Assembly (NCBI GenBank): GCA_000431775.1
Contig: FR888204.1
Span: forward strand, 14,547-37,204
Source of the DNA: Clostridium sp. CAG:413
Lineage (GTDB): Bacteria > Bacillota > Clostridia > Oscillospirales > Acutalibacteraceae
Direction of reading: 5' to 3'
Length of the DNA: 22,658 bases
The notes under the pieces are model-generated. The model had not been told where the DNA came from and searched no databases. It was given only the letters and a program-made list of their open reading frames with translations. Within the stretch, counting starts at the first letter, position 1. Each line of letters begins with the position of its first letter. Below are positions 1-8,677 of the stretch, one piece after another. The position numbers and the translations under genes were made by a program.

Positions 1-57
1 CATCCGCTCTTCCTCGGCCTTGTGGGCGCAGCGCTCAAGAAAGCGGAGGGCAAATAA
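1..57 (+). CDS. C-terminal end of an unidentified upstream gene (partial)
   Basis: An open frame enters from the left edge and ends at the TAA at 55-57, giving an 18-residue tail ending LKKAEGK. The final A of its stop is the first base of the purB start codon, so the two genes overlap by one base and purB is probably translationally coupled to it. GGAGGG at 45-50 lies inside this tail and serves as the purB ribosome site. The stretch before LKK is hydrophobic, which would suit a membrane or helical C-terminus. The tail is too short to name a family. Confidence 0.5.
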   Translation, partial: HPLFLGLVGAALKKAEGK

Positions 58-1490
58 TGATGAAAGATATATACGAGAATCCCCTGTGCAGCCGATACGC
101 CTCAAAGGAGATGCAGTATATCTTCTCACCCGATTTTAAGTTTTCCACATGGCGCAAGCTCTGGTGCGCTCTCGCCGAGAGCGAAAAGGAGCTGGGCCTG
201 CCGATAACGCAGGCTCAGATAGCGCAGATGAAAGAGCATATCTATGATATAGATTATGCCAAGGCAGCCGAATACGAGCATAAGCTGCGCCACGACGTGA
301 TGGCTCATGTCCACACCTACGGCGAATGCTGCCCCGAGGCGAAGCCGATAATCCACCTCGGCGCCACAAGCTGCTATGTCGGCGACAACACCGATGTGAT
401 TCAGATGCGTGAGGGGCTGCTGAGGATAAAGAAGCAGCTCATCAACGCAATAGCCGCTCTTGCGGATTTTGCGGAGAAATATAAGGATATGCCGACCCTC
501 GCTTACACGCATTTCCAGGCGGCTCAGCCCACCACCGTCGGCAAGAGAGCGACCCTCTGGACGAGAGACCTGCTGATGGATCTCGACCGCCTTGAGCACG
601 AGCTGTCGCAGCTCAAGCTGCTCGGCTGCAAGGGCACCACCGGCACGGGCGCGAGCTTCCTTGAGCTTTTTGACGGCGACCGCGAAAAGGTCAAGCTGCT
701 TGAGAAGAAGATAGCCGATAAGGTCGGCTTCAAGGCGTGCGAGCCTGTCTCCGGTCAGACGTATTCGAGAAAGACCGATTCATTCGTATTGAATGTGCTT
801 GCGGGCATAGCTCAGAGCGCCGCCAAAATGGCGACGGATATCCGCCTGCTCGCTCACCTCAAGGAGTTTGACGAGCCGTTTGAGTCAAAGCAGATAGGCT
901 CGTCGGCAATGGCATATAAGCGCAACCCCATGCGCTGCGAGAGGATAGTTTCCCTCGCCCGTTACATTATCAACGACGCAGGCAACGCTGCCGATACGGC
1001 GGCGGCGCAGTGGCTTGAGCGCACCCTCGATGACTCTGCGAATCGCCGCATAGCCATCCCCGAGGCATTCCTCGCGGCGGACAGCATTCTCACTATCGTG
1101 ATAAACGTCATCAGCGGCGGCACGGTCTACCCCAAGGTCATGGAGAAGCATCTGCGTGAGGAGCTGCCGTTCATCGCCAGCGAAAATATTCTTATGGACG
1201 CCGTCGGCAGGGGCGGCGACAGGCAGGAGCTGCACGAGCTTATCAGACAGTATTCGCAGCAGGCTGCCTACAGGGTCAAGTCCGAGGGGCTTGACAATAA
1301 TCTGCTTGACCTGCTTAAAGCAGACCCCAAATTCGGCCTTACGGATGAGAGCCTTGCAAAAGTGCTCGATATCCGCAAATTCGTAGGCTGCGCGCCCGAG
1401 CAGACGGAGGAATTCCTCGCCGAGTGCGTTAAGCCTGTGATTGAAGCAAATAAAGAACTTCTCGGAACTAATTCCGAAATAAATGTGTGA
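57..1490 (+). CDS. purB: Adenylosuccinate lyase, eukaryote-like long form
   Basis: Cleaves SAICAR to AICAR and adenylosuccinate to AMP, releasing fumarate, in the cytoplasmic purine pathway. The 477-residue protein has the fumarase/aspartase superfamily layout: RLRHDVMAHVH at 77-87, the THFQ motif with the likely catalytic His152, and the mobile signature loop GSSAMAYKRNP at 281-291 carrying the catalytic serine. From memory the whole protein resembles vertebrate ADSL more than the roughly 430-residue Bacillus PurB, for example HLGATSCYVGDNTD at 100-113 and ERTLDDSANRR at 321-331. The signature has Ala where Pro is usual (SSAMP). Two ATGs occur in tandem (57 and 60); GGAGGG at 45-50 fits either. 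purA follows after 13 bases, and its ribosome site overlaps this gene's stop, so the two are probably cotranscribed. Confidence 0.96.
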   Translation: MMKDIYENPLCSRYASKEMQYIFSPDFKFSTWRKLWCALAESEKELGLPITQAQIAQMKEHIYDIDYAKAAEYEHKLRHDVMAHVHTYGECCPEAKPIIHLGATSCYVGDNTDVIQMREGLLRIKKQLINAIAALADFAEKYKDMPTLAYTHFQAAQPTTVGKRATLWTRDLLMDLDRLEHELSQLKLLGCKGTTGTGASFLELFDGDREKVKLLEKKIADKVGFKACEPVSGQTYSRKTDSFVLNVLAGIAQSAAKMATDIRLLAHLKEFDEPFESKQIGSSAMAYKRNPMRCERIVSLARYIINDAGNAADTAAAQWLERTLDDSANRRIAIPEAFLAADSILTIVINVISGGTVYPKVMEKHLREELPFIASENILMDAVGRGGDRQELHELIRQYSQQAAYRVKSEGLDNNLLDLLKADPKFGLTDESLAKVLDIRKFVGCAPEQTEEFLAECVKPVIEANKELLGTNSEINV

Positions 1491-1503
1491 GGAGAAATTC
1501 AAA

Positions 1504-2775
1504 ATGTTAACAGCAATAGTCGGCACCAACTGGGGAGACGAGGGTAAGGGCAGAATGGTTGACCTGCTCAGCGAGAAATACGATATAGTCGTCCGCTATC
1601 AGGGCGGCAATAACGCAGGCCACACCGTTGTCAACGATAGGGGCAAGTTTATCCTTAACCTGCTGCCCTCGGGCATCCTTCGCAGCGAGACTGTCAACGT
1701 GATGGGCCCCGGCATGGTCATTGACCTTGAGCATCTTGCGGGCGAGGTCGGCAGGCTGCGTGAAAAGGGCATTGAGATAACCCCCGAGCACCTTGTCATC
1801 AGCGACAGAGCGACCGTATGTATGCCCTACCACAAGATGATGGATATCCTCGAGGAGGACAGACTTGCAGGCAAGAAATTCGGCTCCACCAGACGCGGTA
1901 TCGCCCCCGTCTATGCCGATAAATATATGAAAAAGACCGTCCGTATGGGCGACCTGCTCCACCCAGAATCACTCAGAGAGCATCTGAACGACCTCGTTGA
2001 GTGGAAGAATCTGACCGTCGAGGGCGGCTATAAGCATGAGCCTGTTTCGGCTGATGAGATGTATGCATGGCTCGAGAAATACGGCTTCCCGTTCGTCGAT
2101 TATGTCAAGAATACCACCGAATTCCTCGGCAACGCGGTCAAGGAAGGCAAATCCATCATGTTTGAGGCTCAGCTCGGCGCTCTGCGTGATATAGATTTCG
2201 GCATCTATCCCTACACTTCGTCCTCGTCCACTATCGCCGCATATGCTCCGATAGGCTCGGGCATCCCCGCAGAGAAGCTGGATAACGTCATCGGCATTAT
2301 GAAGGCTTACTCAAGCTGCGTCGGCGCAGGCCCGTTCACCTGCGAGCTCTTCGGTGAGGAGGGCGACGCTCTCAGAGAGGCGGGCGGCGAATACGGCGCT
2401 GCAACAGGCAGACCGAGGCGCGTCGGCGGCTTTGACGTGGTCGCTTCACGCTACGGTGCAAAGATGCAGGGCGCTACCGAGATAGCCCTGACCAAGCTCG
2501 ATGTTCTCTCCTACTGCAAGAAGATACCCGTCTGCGTCAGATACGAGGTCGAGGGCAAGGAGATAGACTTCTTCCCGATGGGCGACGAGCTCAACGAGGC
2601 GAAGCCCGTTTATGAATATGTTGACGGCTGGAACTGCGATATCTCCGGCTGCCGCAAATTCTCAGACCTGCCTGTCAAGGCTCAGGAATATGTCAAGGCG
2701 ATAGAAGCTGCTGTCGGCTGCCCGATAAAGTATGTTTCCGTCGGCGCAGGCAGAGACGAGTATATCGAGAGATAA
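1504..2775 (+). CDS. purA: Adenylosuccinate synthetase, divergent clade
   Basis: Joins IMP and aspartate using GTP to make adenylosuccinate, the step before PurB in AMP synthesis. The 423-residue protein has the GDEGKG loop at 11-16 with Asp12, NNAGHT at 36-41 with His40, a loop GSTRRGIAP at 127-135, TGRPRR at 301-306 and TKLDVL at 330-335 for guanine recognition. The usual EGAQGTLLDIDHG stretch reads EAQLGALRDIDFG at 221-233, and KAYTTRVG reads KAYSSCVG at 267-274, so the normal Arg is Cys. The start is set at 1504 because GAGGAG at 1489-1494 lies 9 bases before it; an in-frame ATG at 1483 is upstream of that site and inside purB. Overall length and other motifs are normal, so an active enzyme is likely. 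Confidence 0.96.
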   Translation: MLTAIVGTNWGDEGKGRMVDLLSEKYDIVVRYQGGNNAGHTVVNDRGKFILNLLPSGILRSETVNVMGPGMVIDLEHLAGEVGRLREKGIEITPEHLVISDRATVCMPYHKMMDILEEDRLAGKKFGSTRRGIAPVYADKYMKKTVRMGDLLHPESLREHLNDLVEWKNLTVEGGYKHEPVSADEMYAWLEKYGFPFVDYVKNTTEFLGNAVKEGKSIMFEAQLGALRDIDFGIYPYTSSSSTIAAYAPIGSGIPAEKLDNVIGIMKAYSSCVGAGPFTCELFGEEGDALREAGGEYGAATGRPRRVGGFDVVASRYGAKMQGATEIALTKLDVLSYCKKIPVCVRYEVEGKEIDFFPMGDELNEAKPVYEYVDGWNCDISGCRKFSDLPVKAQEYVKAIEAAVGCPIKYVSVGAGRDEYIER

Positions 2776-2808
2776 ATCAAGCATAAAATAATTCTGCGGG
2801 GTGATACT

Positions 2809-3657
2809 ATGCCGAAAAAGCTGAAATTCGTTAAAATGCAGGGCTGCGGGAACGATTATATCTATTTTGACTGCTTTGAGCAGCAGATAGACGACCCCGA
2901 GGCGCTTGCCGTGAAGCTCTCCGACAGGCATTTCGGGGTAGGCGGCGACGGAGTGGTGCTCATCTGCCCGTCAAAGCTCGCAGATGTTAAGATGCGTATG
3001 TTCAATATCGACGGCAGCGAGGGCAAGATGTGCGGCAACGCAATACGCTGCGTCGGCAAATATATGCATGATGTGCGAGGGCTTGACAAGGACGTTGTCA
3101 CCGTCGAGACCCTCAGCGGCATCAAGACCCTGAAGCTCATCATTAAGGACGGCGTCGCGATCGGTGCCGAGGTCGATATGGGCAAGGCGGAGCTTGACCC
3201 GAAGAAGATACCCGTTGCGCTTGACGGCGAAACGGTGATCGACCGCCCTGTTAAGATAGGCGGCGGTGAATACAGGATAACCTGCGTTTCAACGGGCAAC
3301 CCGCACTGCGTTGTGTTCGGCGGCGACCCGGCCGAGCTTGACCTGCCCGCAATAGGGCCGACATTCGAGAGCGACCCGCTCTTCCCCGAGAGGGTCAATA
3401 CCGAGTTCATCGAGGTCATTGACGACCATACGCTCAAAATGCGTGTGTGGGAGCGCGGCAGCGGCGAGACCCTCGCCTGCGGCACAGGCTCCTGCGCTGC
3501 GGTCACGGCGGCGGTGCTGAACGGCTATTGCAAGCGCGGCGAAGCGGTCAGGGTGATCCTTGTCGGCGGCGAGCTTGTCATCCGCTACACCGAGGACGGC
3601 TCGATATTTATGACCGGCGGCGCTGAGATCGCATTTGAAGGCTCGGTCGAGATATGA
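2809..3657 (+). CDS. dapF: Diaminopimelate epimerase
   Basis: Interconverts LL- and meso-diaminopimelate, the last step before lysine and the cross-linking residue of peptidoglycan. It is a PLP-independent two-cysteine racemase. The 282-residue protein has the N-terminal [16 protein letters not shown] at 43-49, the first catalytic cysteine in MCGNAIRC (Cys75), GNPHCVVF at 163-170, and the second catalytic cysteine in [11 protein letters not shown] (Cys224). The usual KMHGLGNDF motif here reads [18 protein letters not shown] ribosome site lies just upstream of the ATG. The stop overlaps the ribosome site of dapL, the enzyme that makes its substrate, so the pair forms a functional unit. Confidence 0.96.
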   Translation: MPKKLKFVKMQGCGNDYIYFDCFEQQIDDPEALAVKLSDRHFGVGGDGVVLICPSKLADVKMRMFNIDGSEGKMCGNAIRCVGKYMHDVRGLDKDVVTVETLSGIKTLKLIIKDGVAIGAEVDMGKAELDPKKIPVALDGETVIDRPVKIGGGEYRITCVSTGNPHCVVFGGDPAELDLPAIGPTFESDPLFPERVNTEFIEVIDDHTLKMRVWERGSGETLACGTGSCAAVTAAVLNGYCKRGEAVRVILVGGELVIRYTEDGSIFMTGGAEIAFEGSVEI

Positions 3658-3667
3658 GGTGAGTTTC

Positions 3668-4846
3668 ATGGTAAAGATAAACGATAATTATTGCAAATTG
3701 AGCGAGAGCTACCTTTTCTCCGAGATAGCGCACCGAGTGGCGGCTTTTTCGGAGAAAAATCCCGATAAAAAGATAATCAAAATGGGTATCGGCGACGTTA
3801 CAAGGCCGCTTTGCCCCGCCGTTGTGGAGGCAATGAGGTCGGCTGCCGCCGAGATGGGCTGCGCCGAGACCTTCAGGGGCTACGGCCCCGAGCAGGGCTA
3901 CGACTTCCTGCGCGACAGGCTCCGCAGCTATTATGAGGGCTTCGGGGTTAGCCTTTCGGAGAATGAGATTTTTGTCTCCGACGGCGCAAAGAGCGACCTC
4001 GGCAACATCCTCGATATCTTTTCGAGGGATAATTCCGTGCTTATACCTGACCCCGTTTACCCCGTCTATGTCGACACCAACGTCATGGACGGCAGGCGCA
4101 TAATCTATGCCGACGCGGACGAGAGCAACGGCTTCCTGCCGATGCCCGACGGCGAGAAGGCGGATATCATCTATATCTGCTCGCCCAATAACCCGACCGG
4201 CGCGGCATACAGCCGCGAGCAGCTCAAGGCTTGGGTCGAATTTGCGCTTGAGAACGGCTCGGTGATACTCTTTGACTCCGCCTATGAGTCGTTTATAGTT
4301 GACCCCTCGGTGCCGCACAGTATCTATGAGATACCCGGCGCAAAGGGCTGCGCCATAGAATTCTGCTCGCTCTCAAAGACGGCGGGCTTCACGGGCACCC
4401 GCTGCGGCTATACCGTCGTGCCCGACAGCCTTGAATTCGGCGGGGTGCGGCTGAATAAGCTCTGGCTGCGCCGCCAGACCACCAAATTCAACGGCGTTTC
4501 CTATATCGTCCAGAGAGGCGCTCAGGCGGTCTTTACCCCCGAGGGTCAGGCTCAGACGGCGGCGAATATCGCCTATTACCGCGAGAACGCCCGTGTCATC
4601 ACCGCCGCTCTCGACGAAATGGGAATCTATTACACCGGCGGCAAAAATTCACCCTATGTGTGGATGAAATGTCCCGGCGGCTTGGATTCGTGGCAGTTCT
4701 TTGACCGCCTGCTCGAGCGCTCCGCCGTTGTCGGCACCCCGGGCGCAGGCTTCGGCAGGAACGGCGAGGGCTTCTTCCGCCTGACCGCGTTCTCCACTCA
4801 CGAGAACACCCTTGAGGCGACGGAAAGGCTCAAAAACTTCAGATAA
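3668..4846 (+). CDS. dapL: LL-diaminopimelate aminotransferase
   Basis: PLP aminotransferase that converts tetrahydrodipicolinate directly to LL-diaminopimelate using glutamate, bypassing the succinylase or acetylase steps. The 392-residue protein shows [10 protein letters not shown] at 39-48, [12 protein letters not shown] at 71-82, SPNNPTGA at 172-179 and the PLP lysine Lys237 in [14 protein letters not shown], all diagnostic of DapL among class I/II aminotransferases. An in-frame ATG at 3635 would add 11 residues, but it lies inside dapF. The GAGGTGAG site at 3656-3663 points to 3668 as the true start. The product is the substrate of the preceding dapF. The transcript ends at the terminator just after the stop. 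Confidence 0.95.
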   Translation: MVKINDNYCKLSESYLFSEIAHRVAAFSEKNPDKKIIKMGIGDVTRPLCPAVVEAMRSAAAEMGCAETFRGYGPEQGYDFLRDRLRSYYEGFGVSLSENEIFVSDGAKSDLGNILDIFSRDNSVLIPDPVYPVYVDTNVMDGRRIIYADADESNGFLPMPDGEKADIIYICSPNNPTGAAYSREQLKAWVEFALENGSVILFDSAYESFIVDPSVPHSIYEIPGAKGCAIEFCSLSKTAGFTGTRCGYTVVPDSLEFGGVRLNKLWLRRQTTKFNGVSYIVQRGAQAVFTPEGQAQTAANIAYYRENARVITAALDEMGIYYTGGKNSPYVWMKCPGGLDSWQFFDRLLERSAVVGTPGAGFGRNGEGFFRLTAFSTHENTLEATERLKNFR

Positions 4847-4854
4847 CATCAGCT

Positions 4855-4883
4855 CCCTCCGATGAGCTGTCGGAGGGATTTTT
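4855..4883 (+). terminator. Rho-independent terminator after dapL
   Basis: A perfect 8-bp stem, CCCTCCGA at 4855-4862 pairing with TCGGAGGG at 4870-4877, has a 7-base loop and is followed by A and five T. It starts 9 bases after the dapL stop and closes the pur-dap transcript. Confidence 0.9.
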
Positions 4884-4982
4884 GCTGCCCGTGTCGGCAT
4901 ACTGCACAAGAGGAAAGCGAAATATTTGGTGTAAAATCACAAATAGTCTGTCTTTATTAACTTTTTCGTAACTATTTTTCAA

Positions 4983-5011
4983 TTGCTTTTTAATCTGCAT
5001 AATGGTATAAT
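4983..5011 (+). promoter_or_regulatory. SigA-type promoter for the FAD/glycan operon
   Basis: TTGCTT at 4983-4988, a 17-base spacer and a perfect TATAAT at 5006-5011, preceded by TGG at 5003-5005 as an extended -10. The region from about 4920 is AT-rich. Transcription should start near 5018, giving a leader of about 60 bases before the ATG at 5079. No clear hairpin or operator was seen in that leader. Confidence 0.8.
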
Positions 5012-5078
5012 TTATAAAAATGGGAATACGGCAGATAATATTGCCGTTCGGAAAATAAAAAGAAACGGGGAATATGCA

Positions 5079-6647
5079 ATGAAGAAATGCGTTATAATCG
5101 GCGGCGGCCCTGCGGGTCTGACTGCGGGCTACGAGCTGCTTAAAAATTCAAAGGATTATGAGGTCGTTATTCTTGAGCAGAGCGACACCCTCGGCGGCAT
5201 CTCACGCACGGTCAAGTATAACGGCAACCGCATGGATATCGGCGGCCACCGCTTCTTCTCAAAGGATAAGCAGGTGACCGATTTTTGGAGCGAGCTTATG
5301 CCCACCCAGGGCGCACCCTCCATCGACGATAAAATTCTCGGCAGGGAGAAGGCTCTTGTCCCCGGCGGCCCCGACCCCGAAAAAGAGGATAGGGTCATGC
5401 TCATCCGCCGCCGCATATCGAGGATATATTACCTTCACAAATTCTTTGACTACCCCATCACGATGAAGCCGCAGACCTTTATCAATATGGGCTTTACACG
5501 CACGGTCAAGGCAGGGTGCAGCTACCTCAAATCCACCGTGTCAAAGAAGGAAGAGACCTCGCTTGAGAATTTCTATATAAACCGCTTCGGCAAGGTGCTC
5601 TATTCCATGTTCTTCGAGGGCTACACCGAGAAGCTCTGGGGCAGGCACCCGAGCGAAATATCCGCCGATTGGGGCGCTCAGAGGGTCAAGGGGCTCTCTA
5701 TCCTCGCCGTTATCAAGGATATGTTCTCAAAGCTCGTGCCGAATAAGAACCGCAAGGTCGAAACTTCTCTTATAGAAGAATTTGTCTATCCGAAACTCGG
5801 CCCCGGTCAGTTCTGGGAGACCGTCGGCGAGGAATTCGAGAAGATGGGCGGCAAGATCCTCTACGGCCATAAGGTCACCGAGATAAACACCGCCGACGGC
5901 AGGGTTACAAGCGTCAAGAGCGTTTGCGGCGACAAAGAGGAGATATTTGACGGCGACATATTCTTCTCCTCCATGCCCGTCAAGGATCTCGTCGCGGGCA
6001 TGGGCAGCGCCGTGCCGGCTGCCCCGGCTGAGATAGCGGCGGGGCTGCCCTACAGGGATTTCGTGACCGTCGGCCTGCTCGTCGACAAGCTCGACCTCAA
6101 GAATGAGACTGGCATCAAAACCCTCAACAATATCGTGCCCGATTGCTGGATATATGTGCAGGACGTCGGCGTGAAGCTCGGAAGGATCCAGATATTCAAC
6201 AACTGGTCGCCCTACCTTGTCAAGGATCCGCAGCATACCGTGTGGGTCGGCCTTGAGTATTTCTGCAACGAGGGCGACGACTTTTGGAGCATGGACGAAA
6301 AAACCTGCGTCGATAAGGCGGTCTCCGAGCTTATCAGCATGGGCGTTATCAATAAGAATACCAAGATCCTCGACAGCCACCGTGAGCGGGTGCAGAAGGC
6401 TTACCCCGCTTATTTCGACACCTATGACAGGATGGACGAGCTGGTTAAATACCTCGATACATTTGAGAATCTCTACTGCGTCGGCAGAAACGGCCAGCAC
6501 AGATACAACAATATGGATCACTCCATGGCCACTTCGTTTGAAGCCGTCTCAAATATCCTCAGCGGCAAAAAGACCAAGGAGAATATTTGGGGCGTGAACA
6601 CCGAGGCCGAGTATCACGAGGAAGCTGCCGATGAAAAGAAGGCTTAA
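5079..6647 (+). CDS. FAD-dependent oxidoreductase, UDP-galactopyranose mutase/HemY-like
   Basis: Flavoprotein of the amine-oxidase/protoporphyrinogen-oxidase/UDP-galactopyranose mutase superfamily, 522 residues, with no signal peptide. The Rossmann dinucleotide site is at the N-terminus ([17 protein letters not shown], 5-21), followed by the acidic ribose-binding residue in ILEQSD (31-36), the flavin loop GGISRTV (39-45) and [10 protein letters not shown] (53-62). The C-terminal FAD-closing motif is [17 protein letters not shown], about 467-483. The DIGGHRFF motif and the cotranscribed glycosyltransferase-like membrane proteins favour a sugar-related role such as redox or ring chemistry on an activated or lipid-linked sugar. 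A heme role is unlikely because no heme gene is nearby. The exact reaction is unknown. The start is set by the ATG with a GGGG-type site 8 bases upstream. The 3' end overlaps the next gene by 17 bases. Confidence 0.85.
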   Translation: MKKCVIIGGGPAGLTAGYELLKNSKDYEVVILEQSDTLGGISRTVKYNGNRMDIGGHRFFSKDKQVTDFWSELMPTQGAPSIDDKILGREKALVPGGPDPEKEDRVMLIRRRISRIYYLHKFFDYPITMKPQTFINMGFTRTVKAGCSYLKSTVSKKEETSLENFYINRFGKVLYSMFFEGYTEKLWGRHPSEISADWGAQRVKGLSILAVIKDMFSKLVPNKNRKVETSLIEEFVYPKLGPGQFWETVGEEFEKMGGKILYGHKVTEINTADGRVTSVKSVCGDKEEIFDGDIFFSSMPVKDLVAGMGSAVPAAPAEIAAGLPYRDFVTVGLLVDKLDLKNETGIKTLNNIVPDCWIYVQDVGVKLGRIQIFNNWSPYLVKDPQHTVWVGLEYFCNEGDDFWSMDEKTCVDKAVSELISMGVINKNTKILDSHRERVQKAYPAYFDTYDRMDELVKYLDTFENLYCVGRNGQHRYNNMDHSMATSFEAVSNILSGKKTKENIWGVNTEAEYHEEAADEKKA

Positions 6648-8652
6648 ATCAATACTGCCGCTGCTGCTGATAATCCTATCGGCTGCGGCGGCCGAGCTGT
6701 TGCTTGCGAATTTTGCGTTCGTATTATACGGCGGCAACGCCGCGGTCAGAAATTTTGTGCCCGACGTTGATAATTATTATTTGGTCGAGCGGACCGATAC
6801 GCAGTTCTCGCTCGGCGATCTCGGCTTTGAGGCAAACGGCGTTTCGTTTCAGACCCGAGCCAAGGATGACCCGAGCCGCTCGTTTTTCACCTCCGTCGGG
6901 GTGTATGTCCGCAGCGGCGACGGCGAATTCGTCGAGGCAGTTTCAAAGAGGATCGCCGTCGGCGGGACGGAGACTTTGCACTTCAAAATGCAGAATGCCG
7001 ATGTCATTGTGCTCACCTTCGGCAACTCCGAGGGCGAATTCTATCTGAGCAACACGGTAGTCAACCCGACCTATTCGCTGCGTTTCAACGCCGTCAGATT
7101 TATCGTCATTGCCCTTGCGGCGGCGCTGATCTTTGCCCTCATAAAGGGCGGCAGAGGCAGGCACATCAGAGCCGAGATGACCGAGGAGCAGGCGAAGTCG
7201 CTTGCGCTCGCGGTCTGTGTTGCGGCGTGCGCCGTGTTCTCGTGCCTTAGCGTTGCGGGCGCAGACGGCTCGTCGGTCGCCTATCCGCTTGAGGGCTACA
7301 TTGAAAATTATAACCCGTATGTTCAGCAGTTTGATGCCTTCCAAAAGGGGCAGCTCCACATTGACGTTGAGCCGGAGCCGGAGCTGCTGGAGCTTGCGAA
7401 TCCCTACGACCCCGCTCAGCGGCAGGGGATATATTACCTTTGGGACAGGGCGCTTTACAATGGCAAATATTATTCCTATTTCGGGGTAACGCCGATATTG
7501 ACGGTCTATTATCCGTTTTATTTGGCAATGCATTCGCTGCCGAGCGAAACGACGGTCAAGATGATATATTCGCTGATGACGGCGCTGTTCCTGCCGCTTG
7601 CGGTGTTTGAGCTTGCGAAGCTCACAGGCAAAAGGATACCGCCGTGGACGACGGCGGTGGCGGCAGTCGGCGCAATGTTCGCAAGCCTCACTTTCCTTAT
7701 ACAGCGGGGCAATGCGGAGTTTTATTATATTGCTGTGCTTGCGGCGAACGCCTTCCTCTGCCTGTTCTTGTTCCTTGCGGCGCGGGCGCTGAACACCTCA
7801 AAAATGTCGGCGAAGCTCGCCCTGCTTGCGGGCGCGGGGCTGGCATTCGGGCTTGGGTTCCATGCCCGCATCAATACGATGCTCCCCGCGGCGGCGGTCG
7901 CGGTCACGCTCGTTATCGTGTATTTCATCAGGAGCATTAAAGAGAAGAAGATCGGCGGATTCTTTGCGGGGGCTGCGGCTCTCGGCGTGCCTGTTGCGGC
8001 GGCTATCGCTCTGTCGTTTGCCTATAACTATGCCCGCTTCGGCAGCATTCTCGAATTCGGCACCCATTATCAGCTCACCGTGGCGGATACGTCGCTCTAT
8101 TCGCTGAATCTCGGCGGGATAGTGCCGACGATATACTATTATTTCTTCCAGCCGCTTGAATTTTCGGGCGATTTCCCGTTTGCCGTGCCCACATGGCGGT
8201 GCATAGACGGCTATGACCGAATCCTCTATATCGATCAGAATCTCGGCGTATTCACAATGCCGTTCAACCTGCTGCTCTTTGCGGCGATACCCGTGCTAAC
8301 GAATAAAAAAATCTCGGCAGGCAAAAAGGCCGCCGTCGCTGTGGGTGCTGCGGCGATATTTGCCACGGCGTTTTCGGATTTCTGCCTCGGCGGCGTGATC
8401 TACCGCTACATCGGCGATATAGCGCCCTCGGCGGCGCTGCTCTCGGCGTTCATGCTGCTCCTGCTTATCGGCACGGCGGCGGAAGATTCCGATGTAAATC
8501 TGCAAAAGGTGCTGAAATACGGCGGAGCCGCTCTTTGCGTGGTGACTGTTGTTGCCTCTCTTGCCGTTTCGTTCACCGTCGGCGGCAACTTCGTCAAATA
8601 CCCGCCTGAGGTCTATTCAGCTCTTTGCCGCTTCTTTGAATTCTGGAAGTAG
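6631..8652 (+). CDS. Polytopic membrane protein, probable GT-C-type glycosyltransferase
   Basis: 673 residues. One N-terminal membrane segment (about 7-33) is followed by an outside domain of about 115 residues rich in beta-type sequence (35-150), a second segment (152-171), a third (190-210), and a long loop at 211-305 before roughly eight more segments to 650. The loop contains a dense conserved-looking block, [10 protein letters not shown] (257-266) and [14 protein letters not shown] (275-288). A large first loop followed by many helices resembles GT-C enzymes that use polyprenyl-phosphate sugars. No sure DxD or family signature lets me name a donor. It begins inside the FAD gene and is followed 25 bases later by a second such protein, so it is translated as part of one operon. 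Alternative: a flippase or polymerase-like surface glycan protein. Confidence 0.7.
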   Translation: MKRRLKSILPLLLIILSAAAAELLLANFAFVLYGGNAAVRNFVPDVDNYYLVERTDTQFSLGDLGFEANGVSFQTRAKDDPSRSFFTSVGVYVRSGDGEFVEAVSKRIAVGGTETLHFKMQNADVIVLTFGNSEGEFYLSNTVVNPTYSLRFNAVRFIVIALAAALIFALIKGGRGRHIRAEMTEEQAKSLALAVCVAACAVFSCLSVAGADGSSVAYPLEGYIENYNPYVQQFDAFQKGQLHIDVEPEPELLELANPYDPAQRQGIYYLWDRALYNGKYYSYFGVTPILTVYYPFYLAMHSLPSETTVKMIYSLMTALFLPLAVFELAKLTGKRIPPWTTAVAAVGAMFASLTFLIQRGNAEFYYIAVLAANAFLCLFLFLAARALNTSKMSAKLALLAGAGLAFGLGFHARINTMLPAAAVAVTLVIVYFIRSIKEKKIGGFFAGAAALGVPVAAAIALSFAYNYARFGSILEFGTHYQLTVADTSLYSLNLGGIVPTIYYYFFQPLEFSGDFPFAVPTWRCIDGYDRILYIDQNLGVFTMPFNLLLFAAIPVLTNKKISAGKKAAVAVGAAAIFATAFSDFCLGGVIYRYIGDIAPSAALLSAFMLLLLIGTAAEDSDVNLQKVLKYGGAALCVVTVVASLAVSFTVGGNFVKYPPEVYSALCRFFEFWK

Positions 8653-8677
8653 GCGGGGGTGCTTGCGAGGTGAAACA

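Noticed and set aside
1483..1503. Longer PurA start at 1483
   Set aside because: It lies inside purB and upstream of the GAGGAG site; the family begins at the MLTAIVGTNWGDEG form.
4983..5078. 32-residue N-terminal extension of the FAD oxidoreductase
   Set aside because: The extension overlaps the promoter -35/-10 and would precede the transcript start; the Rossmann motif begins normally from 5079.
5727..6521. 264-codon minus-strand open frame opposite the FAD gene, and similar long antisense frames elsewhere
   Set aside because: They mirror the strongly biased codons of the sense genes, have no ribosome sites and encode no recognisable domains.
5079..6647. Protoporphyrinogen oxidase (hemY/hemG) name for the FAD gene
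   Set aside because: No heme genes nearby; DIGGHRFF and the glycan-type neighbours fit the sugar-related branch better.
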